A stretch of 64,000 nt of DNA from Asparagopsis taxiformis (GCA_030407315.1 JALQPE010000232.1:86616-150615), one strand, 5' to 3'. Shown: positions 23,601 to 37,095, counted from the stretch's first letter. A program made the numbers and translations. The notes: a model not told the origin generated them from the letters alone.

Positions 23601-24191
23601 CTGAATGTATAAACTCAGATGTGCTTACCCCAGGCGCCCACGTCGAACAGGTATCATGGTGTGGCGTGCAGTCCAGTTCCTAATGTGCAAATCGATGCAA
23701 TTCCCCGAAACTCCAGAATTGCAACAGGTAAGCGTATTCGTTCTATTTGATTGGTATACACACGTCAACTCTGCAGAAATGCAAGTGTCGGAAACATGGC
23801 TATGGAAATATTTTAGAGGCGCAGGCCTTTCCCAAGCTCTCAGTGTTTCAGTTACATCTGTGGCAGATGTAATTCACTGAATGCTTAACTACAATTGTGG
23901 AACGTTTCTCAGAAAAGACTCGAGCCAGGTATGGATTTGCTCATCGAAGCAACATCACATCTGCAGGACCTGATAATGAGTGTAAGACTGCAGACTTACG
24001 CATCTATGATTTAGTTTATGACTGCCGTAAACTGGATCGAAGATGAAGAAGTGCGATCGTACGGCGCAAGCCTAGTTGGCAAGTACTATCCGAAAGTGAA
24101 ACCGTCAATGTTTGAAGCTTCATGGCATAAAACGTCAGAAGAGCTGGAGCTGAAAGAAAACATTGCAGGATACACCCTCGATGCCGAATGA
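23601..24191 (+). other. Exon fragments of a plus-strand gene, not recognised
   Basis: Three plus-strand blocks look coding. About 23630-23728 has MVWRAVQFLMCKSMQFPE, ending at a clean CAG/GTAAGC donor. About 23778-23875 starts after CTCTGCAG. The block at 24018-24191 is a 57-codon frame from ATG to TGA with NWIEDEEVRSYGASLVGKYY, rich in acidic and aromatic residues. Splice phases were not fully resolved and no domain was found. It may be a remnant host gene next to the MULE insertion. Confidence 0.35.
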
Positions 24192-24829
24192 AACGTAGAT
24201 TCATTTCGAATATCACTGGATATGATTAGATTCAGTATGTGGAGAAATGATGGACTCCGTTATCTGTGCTTCTATATGGACAGTAATGAGAGCGGTGACA
24301 ACCCAAGGTTGATGATGAGCGACAATAGGACAGTGATAGAGGGGATGGAAAAGTGACTTGTTCCATTCTACATAAACAACTGTCGAAAGTGTTTGTTTCG
24401 AGTGTACGGGAGGCAGGCTTTCGCTGTGCAGCGATTCAGATATTCTGGGACGAATGAAGTATCGAAAAGCCAACGCCTTTGGAGACTGTTTATGGGGAGG
24501 AGTATTGTAATAGTTGGTGGTGAAGTTGGCGATGTCGTATGCAATGACAGAGGAGCGATATATTCTAGACAGACACGAAACTATAGTATCAGAGACTATT
24601 GACCGTGGGGCCGTTAAAATTATTCTTGTTTAGCAAGTGGTCGAATTTAGTTGAACATAATGTTGATGCTGGAGGAAGATGAGCAGACGCGGGTAGTTGG
24701 AATGAACACGAAATAGCTCGTATCTACAGATCTGGATCTCAATTCTTCACGACTGGGACGTGTGCTCCGATTTGAAACACACTGAAAGGATACACCAACT
24801 CTGTTCTCTTTGTTGCAGTAGTGTTTTAT
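24192..24829. other. Unassigned flank of the MULE
   Basis: No recognised gene. The last nine bases (24821-24829, GTGTTTTAT) form the left target duplication of the large element. Confidence 0.4.
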
Positions 24830-25205
24830 GGGGAGTGATTTTCCTACCGCCGGTAGAGAGGGTAGCCAATCAGAGCAACTGGTCCGCCGATTTCGACCAA
24901 TCACAGCAACTCGTCCACCGTTGGCATCTCAACCAATCAGATCATCCAGTCCTCCATTTTGACGGCTTCTTATTGGCTGTTCCATAAATAGCCCAAAAAA
25001 TAACCGTAGAGCCTTACCTCCCAAAACAACCCCTCTGAGGGGGATCCGCGACTCGGCTACTTTGCGTGACGGCACCGGGCGTGACCAAGCTCTTCCTCAT
25101 TTTCAAAATTGAAATTGCAAAATCGAAATCTGGTCCCAACTTTCGTCGTCCATGTTTTCAAATCGGGAAAACTAATTCGAAACTCCCAGCTTTCACCGCT
25201 GTCGC

Positions 25206-25794
25206 TGTGGATTATGCTCGAGTACAGTATACAGTGAAGCTTTATACAATTATGCAGCATATGACTTACGTCATAATAGGTAGTATATGGTCTGCGTACA
25301 GAGTACAACTGTACGCCCTGCGATAACTAATCAAACTGATTAGCTGTACATTCACTACCGGCGGCCGCCGCCGCTTCTATGTTACTAATAAAGCTATCTG
25401 TTCGCGTTGCGTCTCTGAGACGAGGCAACAACGATTAAGGAATTACCAACCAAGACCCAAGTTCAACAACCATTCTAGCATTTACTTGTTAGTCCAGCAT
25501 TTGCTGATGTCCGGAGACGGAAGTAATCGCTGATTACTAGCTCGAGACCTTCGTGCGTTAAGACACACACAGCGTATTATCATACGCATACGGATGCATC
25601 AACGTTTTGAAGGAGAAGAGAACAAGTCTGACCAACACCGCGCCAGCCAGACCTTTGGACCGCAACGTGTTGCTCACACTAATATTGCTACAGGACGACC
25701 ACTCCACGGCGTTTACTCGTCGAGATTGTAACGGAGAGCAATAATTGTACACCTGTGCTAAGGTTGTACTCAGACTTTGTGTGATTTTTCGACA
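25206..25794 (+). repeat. 5' LTR of copia 1
   Basis: 589 bp, near-identical to the 3' LTR. It contains an AATAAA near 25386 and the GGCGGCCGCC stretch. The element leader follows before the gag ATG at 25851. Confidence 0.9.
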
Positions 25795-25850
25795 GTTATA
25801 ACTGTCCCACCGCAGCTGCACAGTCAGGGACAATTTAAATCACAAGAAGT

Positions 25851-28800
25851 ATGGCAGAAGACTCCGAGTCAAACCACGGTATGACTATCGGACAAGCTGC
25901 TGCCGCTCAGTATGCAGAAGAAATTGCTAATGCTGCGATCAAAGAGCCCGATGACCTAGGCGACCCACACCATCCAGGAAAGAATGCATCCGATGCAGAT
26001 ATCAAAGCGTAAATTAATTCGATCACAGCCTACTCCGATGAAATGCTAAATTGTCTTGCTCATCATGGATTCTACGGAGAAGAATTATGGATCCAATTCA
26101 CTTGCACGTTCAGATCAATCACGATCAATTTCCTTCCGAATCTTCAAGCTGTTTCTTGGACCAAACACCTCCGCGCGAACGGCGTATTTGTAGAGCAGAA
26201 GCGTGGTTTATCCCGCAACAAGGCTCTAGTCGATTGCCTGTTTGTACCTGACTTCATCCCCTTCACTCAAGAGAACGAAAATGTTGTCGCAGAGTTGCAA
26301 GAGGAAATTACAAGCAGAAAGGAATCTGAGGACCCAGTGTCATATGATCCGACATACACCAAGGATCCCGGTATGACCCCCGAGATCAGATCAGTGGTCA
26401 CTGCTCCTCTTACCAATACCAAGACGTTACCCCCACCGACCGAAACTGGAAGGCCGAACACCAGAAGTAGTTCAGTCAACTCTCTCATGAGAGCATACGC
26501 CAATCAACCAAAGTTCTCAGGTTTATTTACCGACGATTTTGAAGCGTCAATTGAACAGTACGAGACACTGTGCTCACTTTGCGAGGTTAGAGGCGATCAA
26601 AGGGCGAAAGCATTCCCAGTGATGTTAACTGGATCGGCATTCTCGCATTATAACCGTTCGTATGGAAAGAGTAACCTTTCATACCAAGAGCTCGTGGAAG
26701 CGTTCCGTTCGTGGTACACCAGCGAAGAACAACGTTATAGGCTGTTGCAAGATTGGCAAAGGCCATCACTAATACGAGAAATGGAACAACAGCAGGACAA
26801 GAGCGAGCTGCACGTATTCCAAGAACTGGCAGACAAGCTGACAAAGATCCAACACCAGTTGCATAGATCATATCACGATCCACGATTCTTGCGTGATCAA
26901 CTTCTTGTAGCTGCCGATGTGCCACACATACGCAGATCATTAATAGATAAGATCCCGAGTACGCCACAGGAGGCCATGCAAAGGATTGCTACACTATTAT
27001 CTTCCGAACCACGGTCAGCAGGTGCGTATCATACAGACGGATACCCGGACGAGGCAATGTACGGTATAGGAAGACGTTTTGGCGGGAAAGCCAAAAATGG
27101 GATTAGAGGCGGATCGCGAAAGAAGAAAACGTTGCGACAGGCACTGGCATCCGTCGACGGCTGTTGGGTGTGCAAAGGAAAGCACCGCGCACGCGATCAT
27201 CACACTTCCGCAGAGATTATTTCGGCGCTGAACAAGCTGAAGGAAAAAGGTGACAGTGTCATGCTTACTGTGGAGAATTTGGAGGACATACAAGACGCGT
27301 ACGTCATGCAGAATGGCTCGGAAAGCGAGGATAAATCGCAAGATGACAACGCCAGCATTAATCTACTCTCGCTTGGCAGAAATTCTATGTCCACGCATGA
27401 CCACTCATGCACACACGAAGCATACTTGTCTAACGAAACTTTTCTGCACGGCAGATCTTTTGTCTCAGACAGAGAGCGGAGCATACGGAAAATCGACGCC
27501 GAACTCAAGACCGGCGAGATCAGTCGATTCAATGGCATTATAATCGATACCGATGCGAATCGGAGATCCGCGATGTGTATTCAGCAGTATCGAGTTTACT
27601 GTGATGAGTTCATGGCTCCAATGAAAATTAACTTCAAGGAGAACTCAGGACTAAAGGGGATCGGTGGGAAGAGCGACGCAATTGGCACAGCAATTATTCC
27701 AATACCATTCCACCACCTTGATCTCGTGATTGATGTGAAGTTCAAAATAATGAGAAACCACTGTCCAACCCTTCTGTGTCTCCGCGACATGATACAAAAT
27801 GGATTAGATCTCAGCATCCAGGAAAGGTGCATATCGTACAAGCACAAGACTCAGAGCCTTGTACTGGACAATTATTTCCTCAAGCACATATGGAAACCCG
27901 GCGACATCGCATACGCGTTGTACACAGATCGCGAGCTGCGCCGCCTACACCGCGTATTTGGACATCCAACGGTTTCGGCATTCGCGAAATTGCTGAAGAC
28001 AGCGAACCCCAATGAGTTTAATTGAGACGTTAAGCAAGCGATACAGGCTATCACACGAGGATGTGAAACATGCGGTAAGCTTTCGGCGAAGCCACGTCGC
28101 TTCAAAGTATCCATCGGTAGTGACAACTTGCGCTTCAATCACGTCGTCGCAATAGATCTCGTCATGCTCGCAGGAAAGTCCGTCCTACATGCGGTTTGCG
28201 AAGCAACGCACTACAATGCTGCAACATTTCTGCGAAACAACACGGCAGAGGAAACATGGAAGGCGCTATTACGATGTTGGACGAGAGTGTACCTTGGACC
28301 GCCCGATTTCCTGCGAATTGATCAAGGATCAAACTTTGTCGCCAAGCATTTTCGCGACTGTGTGGATGCAGACGGTATCACATTGTTAGAAGCACCGATC
28401 GAGTCACCAAACACAATGTCGCACGTAGAGCGTTATCATGCGCCATTGAGAGCCGCATTCCAAAAGATCCGCGACTCAATGCCACGAGCAGAAAGTGACG
28501 CCGATTGTCTCCAGCTCGCAGTGAAAGCTGTCAACGACACTATCGGACCAGAGGGACTATGTCCGACGATCCTAGTCTATGGTACAATCCCCCGCCCACC
28601 CCGCCGCACCCCCGCAAAAACACAATTAGAAAGAGGAAGAGCACTTGACTGTGCAATGGACGCAGTGAGAAAAGAACAGGCCAAACGCCGCGTGGCTTTT
28701 GCGTTGAGACACCCAGGAAGTCCTAAAGCGAACGAGCAGGAGATCGAGCTACACAGACTCCCTTCAGGTTCCCCTGTACGCGTGTATCGGGACAAATCAA

Positions 28801-30612
28801 AGCAGTGGGAGGGTCCGTTTCCGCTTGTTTAGTGTGGAGGGACGCACCGCAGTCGTGCAGTTACCGCACGGAAGGAAGATCTTCCGCTCTACAGTCGTGA
28901 AGAGCGCCGGAAGCAGTCCTCCGAAAGAAATTTGGTGTGAGGGGAGAGACGAATGCGGAGATGATGGACAGAAAACTCGTTCCACTTCTGAACAATCCAC
29001 AATAGATACTGGGCTGGCTAATTCCATATTGAAAATTACTCCAAAACATTTAATCAATGGGATATTCGAAACGCCAGACCATATTTTCAGTACCGACGAC
29101 GCCGACGGACACACATTTAGCCACAGCCGCCAACAAGAACTAAATGGACTACGAGAGAGAGGTACCTTCGACATCGTAGACAGCTGCAGTATCCCTAAGG
29201 GCATACGTATCTATGGTTCAAGATGGATTGATACACTCAAGAATGTGAATGGAACAACTGTGCACAAGTCGCGACTCGTCGCTCAGAACTACCGCGACAA
29301 AGGCGCTGCGACAATCGCTACTAAATCACCAACTGTGAGTCGTATGGGACAGCGAGTTGCCGTCTGCACCGCCGTACTTTTTCCCGATCATCGCTGCTAT
29401 GTCCGAGATGTATCCCAAGCGTACATCCAGAGCACATCCCCCCTCGAGCGATCCGTGTATCTTCGCGCCCCACCCGAAATGGAACTACAAGATGATCAAG
29501 TACTGCTCGTCAAGAAGCCGCTTTATGGCATCCCCGAAAGTGGATTACATTGGTTCATGACATATCACTCTCATCACCTTGAAAACTTAGGTATGGAAGC
29601 CGCGAGGAGCGATATATGCCTTCTATACAAATTTCATAGCAACTCTCTACATGGTATGACTGTTCTACAGGTTGATGACTCATTTGGCCATGGGGACGAA
29701 AACTTTCTCAAGGAAGAAGAAGCGTTATCATCCCGTTTCAAGGGCAAGCCGCGTCAGATAATAAGCAAGGGCGAATCAGCAGACTTCAATGGATCTAATA
29801 TTTCCATTACCAGCAATGGCATACACATGATCTCACAGAGTGACAAGCTCCGTGTTTTGTCTATCCCACAGTGTACTGACGATCTCGTAAGTACAAGAGC
29901 CAAGATACAGTACATCGGTTCATGTACCCGTCCAGACCTCTGTGCACCTGTGCAACTATTGGCATCCTCCGTTAACTGCCCGTCCAAAGCGACATACAAG
30001 AAGATGGAAGACATTGTCAAATGGTGTCACGACACATGCGACATTGGTTTGCGATATGTCCCACTGGACAGTAGTGAACTGAGACTCGTGCTCTTTACTG
30101 ACTCTTCGTTTGCTAACACAGACACTCTGAAATCCCAGATGGGCTTTGTACTTGCCATTGTAGACCATCTGAACAATGCCAACATTTTACACTACGGTAG
30201 TAAGACATGCAAACGCGTTGCACGATCCGTAATGGCTGCCGAGCTCCATGCACTAGTATATGGTTTTGATCAAGCCTACGTTGTACGCGATATACTAAGC
30301 GCAGTACTAGGGAAAAAGATACACATCGATGGATACATCGATTCTCGTACAGTGTTTAATGTTGTTGCAAAGCATAGTGCAACAATGGAGAAGCGCCTCC
30401 AGATTGACGTTAACGCGCTGCGACAGAGTCACTTCTCAGGAGAGCTGCGATACCTTGCGTGGATACCCGGATCCCAAAACGTCGCAGACGGACTCACCAA
30501 GGGTCTAGTTAACTCCGATCATGCTCTGTGGAAAATGATGACCACTAACCGACTACAAGTCGATCCAGAAGGTTGGGTTAAGAGCTCTACTTCTCAAAAA
30601 GAAAACCCTTGA
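25851..30612 (+). CDS. Copia 1 gag-pol polyprotein (three lesions)
   Basis: ATG at 25851 opens a frame of about 1,590 codons. Order: gag (QPKFSGLFTDDFEASIEQYE), zinc knuckle variant (CWVCKGKHRARDHH), aspartic protease (IIDTDANRRSAM, with D-T-D where D-T/S-G is usual), integrase zinc region (LHRVFGHPTV and then CETCGK) and integrase core with D (AIDLVMLA), D (FLRIDQGSNF) and E (SHVERYHAPL). Reverse transcriptase follows (QVDDSFGHGD in place of YVDD), then RNase H (FTDSSFANTDTLKSQMGF and SVMAAELHAL). Lesions are TAA at 26010, TGA at 28023 and a one-base shift near 28828 at the integrase/RT border. All else is open, which fits the near-identical LTRs. The copia lineage with KRVARSV/AAELHAL is known from fungi and red algae. 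Confidence 0.85.
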
Positions 30613-30613
30613 G

Positions 30614-31202
30614 TGTGGATTATGCTCGAGTACAGTATACAGTGAAGCTTTATACAATTATGCAGCATATGACTTACGTCATAATAGGTAGTATATGGTC
30701 TGCGTACAGAGTACAACTGTACGCCCTGCGATAACTAATCAAACTGATTAGCTGTACATTCACTACCGGCGGCCGCCCCCGCTTCTATGTTACTAATAAA
30801 GCTATCTGTTCGCGTTGCGTCTCTGAGACGAGGCAACAACGATTAAGGAATTACCAACCAAGACCCAAGTTCAACAACCATTCTAGCATTTACTTGTTAG
30901 TCCAGCATTTGCTGATGTCCGGAGACGGAAGTAATCGCTGATTACTAGCTCGAGACCTTCGTGCGTTAAGACACACACAGCGTATTATCATACGCATACG
31001 GATGCATCAACGTTTTGAAGGAGAAGAGAACAAGTCTGACCAACACCGCGCCAGCCAGACCTTTGGACCGCAACGTGTTGCTCACACTAATATTGCTACA
31101 GGACGACCACTCCACGGCGTTTACTCGTCGAGATTGTAACGGAGAGCAATAATTGTACACCTGTGCTAAGGTTGTACTCAGACTTTGTGTGATTTTTCGA
31201 CA
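30614..31202 (+). repeat. 3' LTR of copia 1
   Basis: 589 bp, directly after the end of the pol frame. The purine-rich CAAAAAGAAAACCC just before it may be the polypurine tract. Confidence 0.9.
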
Positions 31203-31770
31203 GTCGCCCGTCCGCAAATTGGCGCCAGTTTCACCCGCCCAATTCAAACGCGACGGCCCGCTAAGAGCGGACCTCCGTACCAACCCCATATCGGTCCACA
31301 GAGGCACGACAGATATTCACTCTTACCACATCCCACTCCGCACTGACATCTCGAGCCGCGGCAGTGCGCATCGCTGCAACAAACATTTCACTCTGCGACA
31401 TATCTCTTCCGCCTGTCTCTTTGACAGTACGCACCGCTGACACAACTGCAAGCAAACATTGTTGCTCCTCGCACCACCTCTCTCGCGCCTGCCCTTTTGC
31501 TTCAATAGTTTTGCACATCTTCCAAGAAGACAGTGATCAAACTGTAGCGTGCTTCTTCTTCATTCACGAGCGATTTGTTTCTATCCCCATTTTCAGGAAG
31601 CGAAACACGAAAGTTTCCGTAGCTGACCCTTCTCACATCCTGCATCGCACCTGAGAATTGAAAATAGCCGCCGTTGCTTTTGATGTGCATCAATCATCTG
31701 TTTTGGAAACAAAAACAGTGTATAACATTTCTTCGGCAAAGAAGATACACACGCCCAGTATTTCAAAAGA

Positions 31771-32748
31771 ATGGAAAAAGGCAGTTTCAAGGTAAAGAAG
31801 TTCTTTCACGTTCTGTCCAGGCTTAAAAACATGAGTAAATCTGAGAGTAAGAAAATGAAGGAATATATGGAAGCTTTGGATCTAGTTTTTCAGGCTTCCG
31901 ATGCTGCTCGGCCATGGTTTGAGCACTCAATTCCCAAGACGATGCTTGAAGACCATCTACTTCTAGCCGGTCTTGCCGAGTATGAATTCAAAGAAAACAC
32001 AATTGTTTTCGGAAGCAATACTGCGCAGTTCTTCGTGAGGGGCGCTTCCAAATATGTATCAGCAGATGTAGAATTTGATGAAACCGATGAACTATATTGC
32101 AATATCCGAGAAAGCATGGTTGATGCTTGGGTAAATAGAAATGCCGCATTTTCTTTTGCAATTCCTGTGAACATCGACCAAAGACATTGGGGTGCGGTTT
32201 TCGGTATTCAGAGCGAAGATGATTTGGAGTTCGGAACATTGTATTGGGGGGACAGTTTGCGTTATGCAGAGCCTCTGCATACTTTAGATTTCGTAGAGAG
32301 CTTCCTCAACGAACTACCTGGAGAAGTGTACTGGGAGAAAAGCAAAGAGAACTACATTTTGGATGTGCTGTCATATGAACGGCAATCAGACACGTACAGC
32401 TGCGGATTTTATGTTCTATCTGCAGTCTCATCTCTCTCGAAGTCACACAGACGGATGCCCAAAGATAATTTCAGCTCGGGATACAGTGCAGAACTCACAG
32501 AAAAAATTCGGGACTGCTGCACCGTTCGTTATGTTGAGGCCTTATTTGAAGCAGAACAGAAGGGATGGACCAATTCAAACGAGTTGGTAGCAGATGTAGA
32601 CGTATATCGCCACCTTTGTTCATTGCTCCCCGGAAATCAAGTTACAAAGGTATATCATGGTGATTCATTCTGGAAAATACGTATTACACACATATGGACA
32701 ATCTTTTCTTTGATATGTCTCGGGTCAAGACTACAAGTCTACGTCTAG
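31771..32748 (+). CDS. Ulp1/C48-type SUMO-protease homologue, left-TIR copy (truncated at the TIR edge)
   Basis: ATG at 31771 opens 325 codons. The first ~298 match the right-arm copy; then the TIR ends at 32666 and the frame runs into unrelated sequence. The cysteine-protease tetrad is in place: His139 (NIDQRHWGAVF), Asp161 (LYWGDSLRY), Gln205 (SYERQSDTY) and Cys211 (YSCGFYVLSA). Ulp1 enzymes cleave SUMO or related tags, and homologues are known in Kaonashi-type plant MULEs. Here the full catalytic domain survives with no stop, so this arm could still encode a short active protease lacking the C-terminal extension. Activity is not shown. Confidence 0.75.
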   Translation: MEKGSFKVKKFFHVLSRLKNMSKSESKKMKEYMEALDLVFQASDAARPWFEHSIPKTMLEDHLLLAGLAEYEFKENTIVFGSNTAQFFVRGASKYVSADVEFDETDELYCNIRESMVDAWVNRNAAFSFAIPVNIDQRHWGAVFGIQSEDDLEFGTLYWGDSLRYAEPLHTLDFVESFLNELPGEVYWEKSKENYILDVLSYERQSDTYSCGFYVLSAVSSLSKSHRRMPKDNFSSGYSAELTEKIRDCCTVRYVEALFEAEQKGWTNSNELVADVDVYRHLCSLLPGNQVTKVYHGDSFWKIRITHIWTIFSLICLGSRLQVYV

Positions 32749-32938
32749 AGGAAATGAATTGGTTTGAATATCTACTCTCGTAAATGGTTCAGTGCTGTCT
32801 TCAAACTGATGAACAGACTTTGTTTTAAGTTTATCGTTGCATGATTTCAGAGACATGTGAAATTTATCTGTGAACGCTGAATAGTATTTCGAGGAGATAT
32901 TTTCGAAGGGGAACATCTACTCAATGGTTTACGGGATA

Positions 32939-35125
32939 CTAATCATTCGTAGACAGAACGTTGATTGCGCGATTGAGCGCTTCAGAAGCTTCTAGACGGT
33001 TTCGTCCAACATCTCGGTTCTGCGATGAACTACGATTGTTACGACGTCCGCTGCGCTCATGGAATGCTCTCTTACGCTTATAAGAACCTCTGTTATTGCG
33101 TCTAACGGCAGGGTTCCGTATTGGAAAAGCTCCTGTAGTACCGTTTTCGCTGCTGCGAAGAGTATGAAGAGCCGTATCTCATGCACCAATGACCAAAGGC
33201 CTTTCCAGCGATATTGCCCTACCGGGAATTTCTCCTTGGGAAATTTGTGACTGAGCGTATACCAACAATGTGCGGTAGGCATCAATCACATCCACTCCGA
33301 GACCTTCTGCCTGTCGGAATGTTTGGTCGAAAATGGCTTTCAAATTTCCATATTTGGTGTCATAGTCCACTACCCGACGATGAGAATCGTTTTGAACAGT
33401 TGTAATTCCTTGCCCAAATGGATTGATGGAGTCAGTCACATCATTAACCGTTTTAGTAAACCGCAGTTTCACAACCTGTTCCCTCCATTCAAGACGGTCA
33501 CGCTTCCAGTACGAGTGGAAGAATATTTTAAGGTCCAGTAGATCTTCTGTGCCGAGAAATGACGTTACCGATGGGTTTGTTTTGACGAAATCGGAGTACG
33601 TCAATGTCAATTTTGTTAGGTGACTACAAGGAAGTCCAGCTGAACGCTGGAAAAGGCAAGAGCATGCAGCGCGCAGTACACCTGAGTGGTACCGAATTAA
33701 GACTTCCGCTTTGCTGCCTTCATCACACTCCATTTTCAGCTTGACATGTTTGAAGTACGCCACGCTGTTTTGGAGTAATCCTTCATCGCTGGAACTTCGA
33801 GCGAGCGGGTGGACAAGAGAGAAACATGAAATGTGCGAGTATGTTGAATTCTTGTAGCTTTTGTGGAAGAAAAGAGATACTCCATGGTTCGTAAACTCCT
33901 GCATAAATCGGTCCAAACTGCCATGTGAGTTGAAGTAGTTCATGGCTCCTACCTCTGCCCTGAGCGTGCGCGCAACCTTGTTGATGTCCCTAATCCTTTT
34001 ATATTCTTTTCGATCCGTATACTTATTCATTTCTATGGGAACCTGGCCAAGTGGAACTCTCCGCTCCATGATAGTATTCCGGTAAATTGAGTTGAACGAC
34101 TCAGTATAACCAGTTCCCTGGAACATAAATCGAAGCCCGCAAACGGATCGATTGAAGCAATGGACGACCATCGTTTTCAACTTGTAATATAATGATATGT
34201 ACCATCTTGGATAATCCTGAATAGACAAACCTCCGAAATATATCTTCTCAAAAGCATCCCTCCGCTTCAAGAATACTGTCTCAGTATAGCTCACACGCAA
34301 ACTATGAAGATCAGATATCATGTACTGATGTAACGTCGAGTCATTTTCAAAAGAGCGTGCTTTCCGTCTTGGCAGCATAACATCCCCTGACAATATACGA
34401 TTAGACAGCTGTTGGCTACGGTTCTTGATGAGAAACGAAACAACGTTCTTGAGTTAGTTGGCATTCAAATGCCAGTCATCAAGTAAATGGTATGATTCCG
34501 GCCATACTTTTCGAGCTGCGCTAATACCAGCGGCATCTTGGTCAAGAGCCACTACGTTCGGTGGTGCTGGAGCTATTTTGTTAAATTCTTCCATTGCCCA
34601 ACAAATGCTTTCCTCCGTTTGGTCTCCAAGAACACCCATCATGAATATGCACACTTTCCCCTCATTTGTTCTTCCTGCAAATCCGATTAGCGGCAATCCG
34701 TACACGTTGGAAACAGATTTTCAATCTATAGAAATACCTGGTAGTATCCCATTCATTTCATACATGTCACGCCATTGTGGCAGTGCCCATACAATGCTGT
34801 GGAGGTATCGTTCTGAGGTTACACGAATGGAGTAGTGCGTTCTCTGGTTCGCATGTTGAAGCTGCACTAGATTGCATAAAATGTTTGTGCTGTCTTCTTC
34901 AAACGGGAATTTTCTTCAAATAGTCCGGGTGAGAAAATTACGGATTCTGGTATGGTCAACAGCAATGTTATACTTGTCTTCGAGATACCTCGTTATGTCT
35001 CGGCAACGAATATGAGAGTTTTCCCTCATCAACAGCGCTGTTTCTAGAGCAGCAGGAGGAACAGACCTTCTCGTAATTTCGGCAGAAGGGTTGTGGTTGT
35101 GCAGGAACTCAATGAAATTTAAGAC
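32939..35125 (-). pseudogene. MULE transposase (four internal stops)
   Basis: One continuous minus-strand frame from about 35125 to a TAG at 32939-32941. It is interrupted by TGA at 34916-34918, TGA at 34721-34723, TAA at 34454-34456 and TGA at 33179-33181. MULE domain landmarks: first catalytic Asp in GISID just before the second stop, then YGLPLIGFAGRTNEGKV, second Asp in VALDQDAAG, then LLDDWHLNAN (the family's C/D-x-W-H) and the Glu in GYTESFNSIYRN. A SWIM zinc finger follows (ACSCLF and then PCSHLTKL). The basic Asn-rich tail continues past the last TGA. All four stops can arise by single C-to-T changes from Gln or Arg codons. It would cut and paste the element if intact. Confidence 0.75.
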
Positions 35126-37095
35126 ATGAACAACACGTTTCGTTGCACCTTTTTCCGAGTTTTCAATTCAATTCCATCTTGTCTACCTGTGGATAAATTC
35201 GTTTCCACTTTGACTGGTTGAGGATTATGGGTCTCATTTTGATCCGCATTTATGTCAGTAGATGTGTACCCAAACAGGCCGAACTTCCGTACTTCAGTAT
35301 CAACAGTGCGGTGAACAGTAGAGCTCTTTTCCCGCTCGAGCTTAGCAAGATGGTTGACATACGTATCGGTAGAGAAGGGATCGTAAGGTTCAACTCGAGG
35401 AAGTTTTCGTGCGCTGCCATGAGAATTATGAGAGGCCCCCAACGATTCTACTTTTCTCCTTTGGGAAGTGACACCTTTGTCGGAGAAGTGATCTTTCTGG
35501 GTAGAGGAGTACTGTTCATGACAGTTAAGTCGAACGGATGTTTGTCGTTCTAGGCGGACAGAACTCAAACCCCGAATCTGAAGCTGATGTTCTAGATTTT
35601 CCAGAGTTCGACGAAGCGAATCTTGGCGCTGCGAAGGTGGGGGTGCTACACTTGTATCGTGTGTGTGGTTCAGAACAGGTTTCTTGAGGTACCATTGGTT
35701 ACAGTTCCTCTTCTTCCAAGCGTATAATTCCACAGGGCACCGGCTTGAACGACGATTTTCAATACATCTGAAACGTACAAGAGCGACAAACGCCGAGTCC
35801 TTTCGTTTCAATATCCGAGTGGTGGCAGCACCATAACGTATGCCGTTCCGAATGCATTTATCCAAGTAGCTTTGGAGATCCCCATCAATAGTCATATATC
35901 CATTTGTTTGATCCTGCGGGGTATCATCCACGGGAACCATGCCCGTGACAATAGTTGGATCGGTACAAGAGGGATTTTTGTCATCTGTTCGATTTGCTCC
36001 CTCACTGTTTGCAGTCTCAACCTGTTCTGGTAAGATGTTATCTGGTGATTTCCCGGGAGGATCCTTATTTTCATTTGCTGCTGGCTCACACTCCGCTATA
36101 TATTGGAGGGAGGGAGCATTTCCAGTATCTTGATATAATTCTTTGGTGTTCAAAGAGCTCTTCGTCGTACTTTGTTGCTCAGGAAGATTGGTAAAAGAGA
36201 AATTATCTTTCATGGCTGTGGAGACAGGTTCAGTCACCAACTTATTGTCTAAGCCTTTTTCTTGTTTTGGAAAACATCCAATACGCCAGTTATAAATTGT
36301 TTGATCTTGGTGTGGTGACCTTGTTGCTACCCCTCCATACCTCTGAACATCAGCAAAGCATGGACTGAGTGGGAAGATCTCATCACAGTTCGATGAAAGC
36401 TCAACCTGATTCTGACCCGGTATATCTGTCACCTCAACCACTATTTTTTGTGGTCCGAACGTATTTTCCGATTCATCTTCTCCACTATTCGTTTTAAACG
36501 GATCCGAAGCGCATTGGTCAGCTTCAATTTCTGATTGGCCGCATGTATCGTTTTGGAGGCTGATTAAATCTACCTGCAAATTATCTTCCAAACAATTATC
36601 GCTGATGGGTAAGTCGTCACATATTTCCTTTGTAGGGGTCGTGTCCAAATCTATGACGGTGGAATCACCATGATATACCTTTGTAACTTGATTTCCGGGG
36701 AGCAATGAACAAAGGTGGCGATATACGTCTACATCTGCTACCAACTCGTTTGAATTGGTCCATCCCTTCTGTTCTGCTTCAAATAAGGCCTCAACATAAC
36801 GAACGGTGCAGCAGTCCCGAATTTTTTCTGTGAGTTCTGCACTGTATCCCGAGCTGAAATTATCTTTGGGCATCCGTCTGTGTGACTTCGAGAGAGATGA
36901 GACTGCAGATAGAACATAAAATCCGCAGCTGTACGTGTCTGATTGCCGTTCATATGACAGCACATCCAAAATGTAGTTCTCTTTGCTTTTCTCCCAGTAC
37001 ACTTCTCCAGGTAGTTCGTTGAGGAAGCTCTCTACGAAATCTAAAGTATGCAGAGGCTCTGCATAACGCAAACTGTCCCCCCAATACAATGTTCC

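Larger units (their letters stand above)
25206..31202 (+). mobile_element. Ty1/copia retrotransposon 1 (complete, 6.0 kb) inside the left MULE TIR
   Basis: Two 589-bp LTRs (25206-25794 and 30614-31202) with ends TGTGG and CGACA, flanked by GTCGC on both sides (25201-25205 and 31203-31207). Comparing the LTRs by eye I found one difference (CCGCCGC against CCGCCCC near 25369/30777), which implies a young insertion. The uninterrupted inverted MULE arm at 44.5 kb confirms the empty site. Confidence 0.95.
24830..32666 (+). repeat. Left long TIR of the MULE (split by copia 1)
   Basis: Pieces 24830-25205 and 31208-32666, inverted relative to 36662-37095 plus 43525-44926. It includes repeated CCAAT boxes (CCAATCAGA, CCAATCACA, CCAATCAGATC) and a CTTATTGGCT near 24850-24985, which may act as promoter elements. 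It includes the 5' half of the Ulp1-type ORF, so that half exists twice in the element. Confidence 0.85.

Noticed and set aside
31890..32280. Antisense ORFs across the Ulp1-type gene in both TIRs
   Set aside because: Shadows of the protease frame, repeated only because the TIR is repeated.
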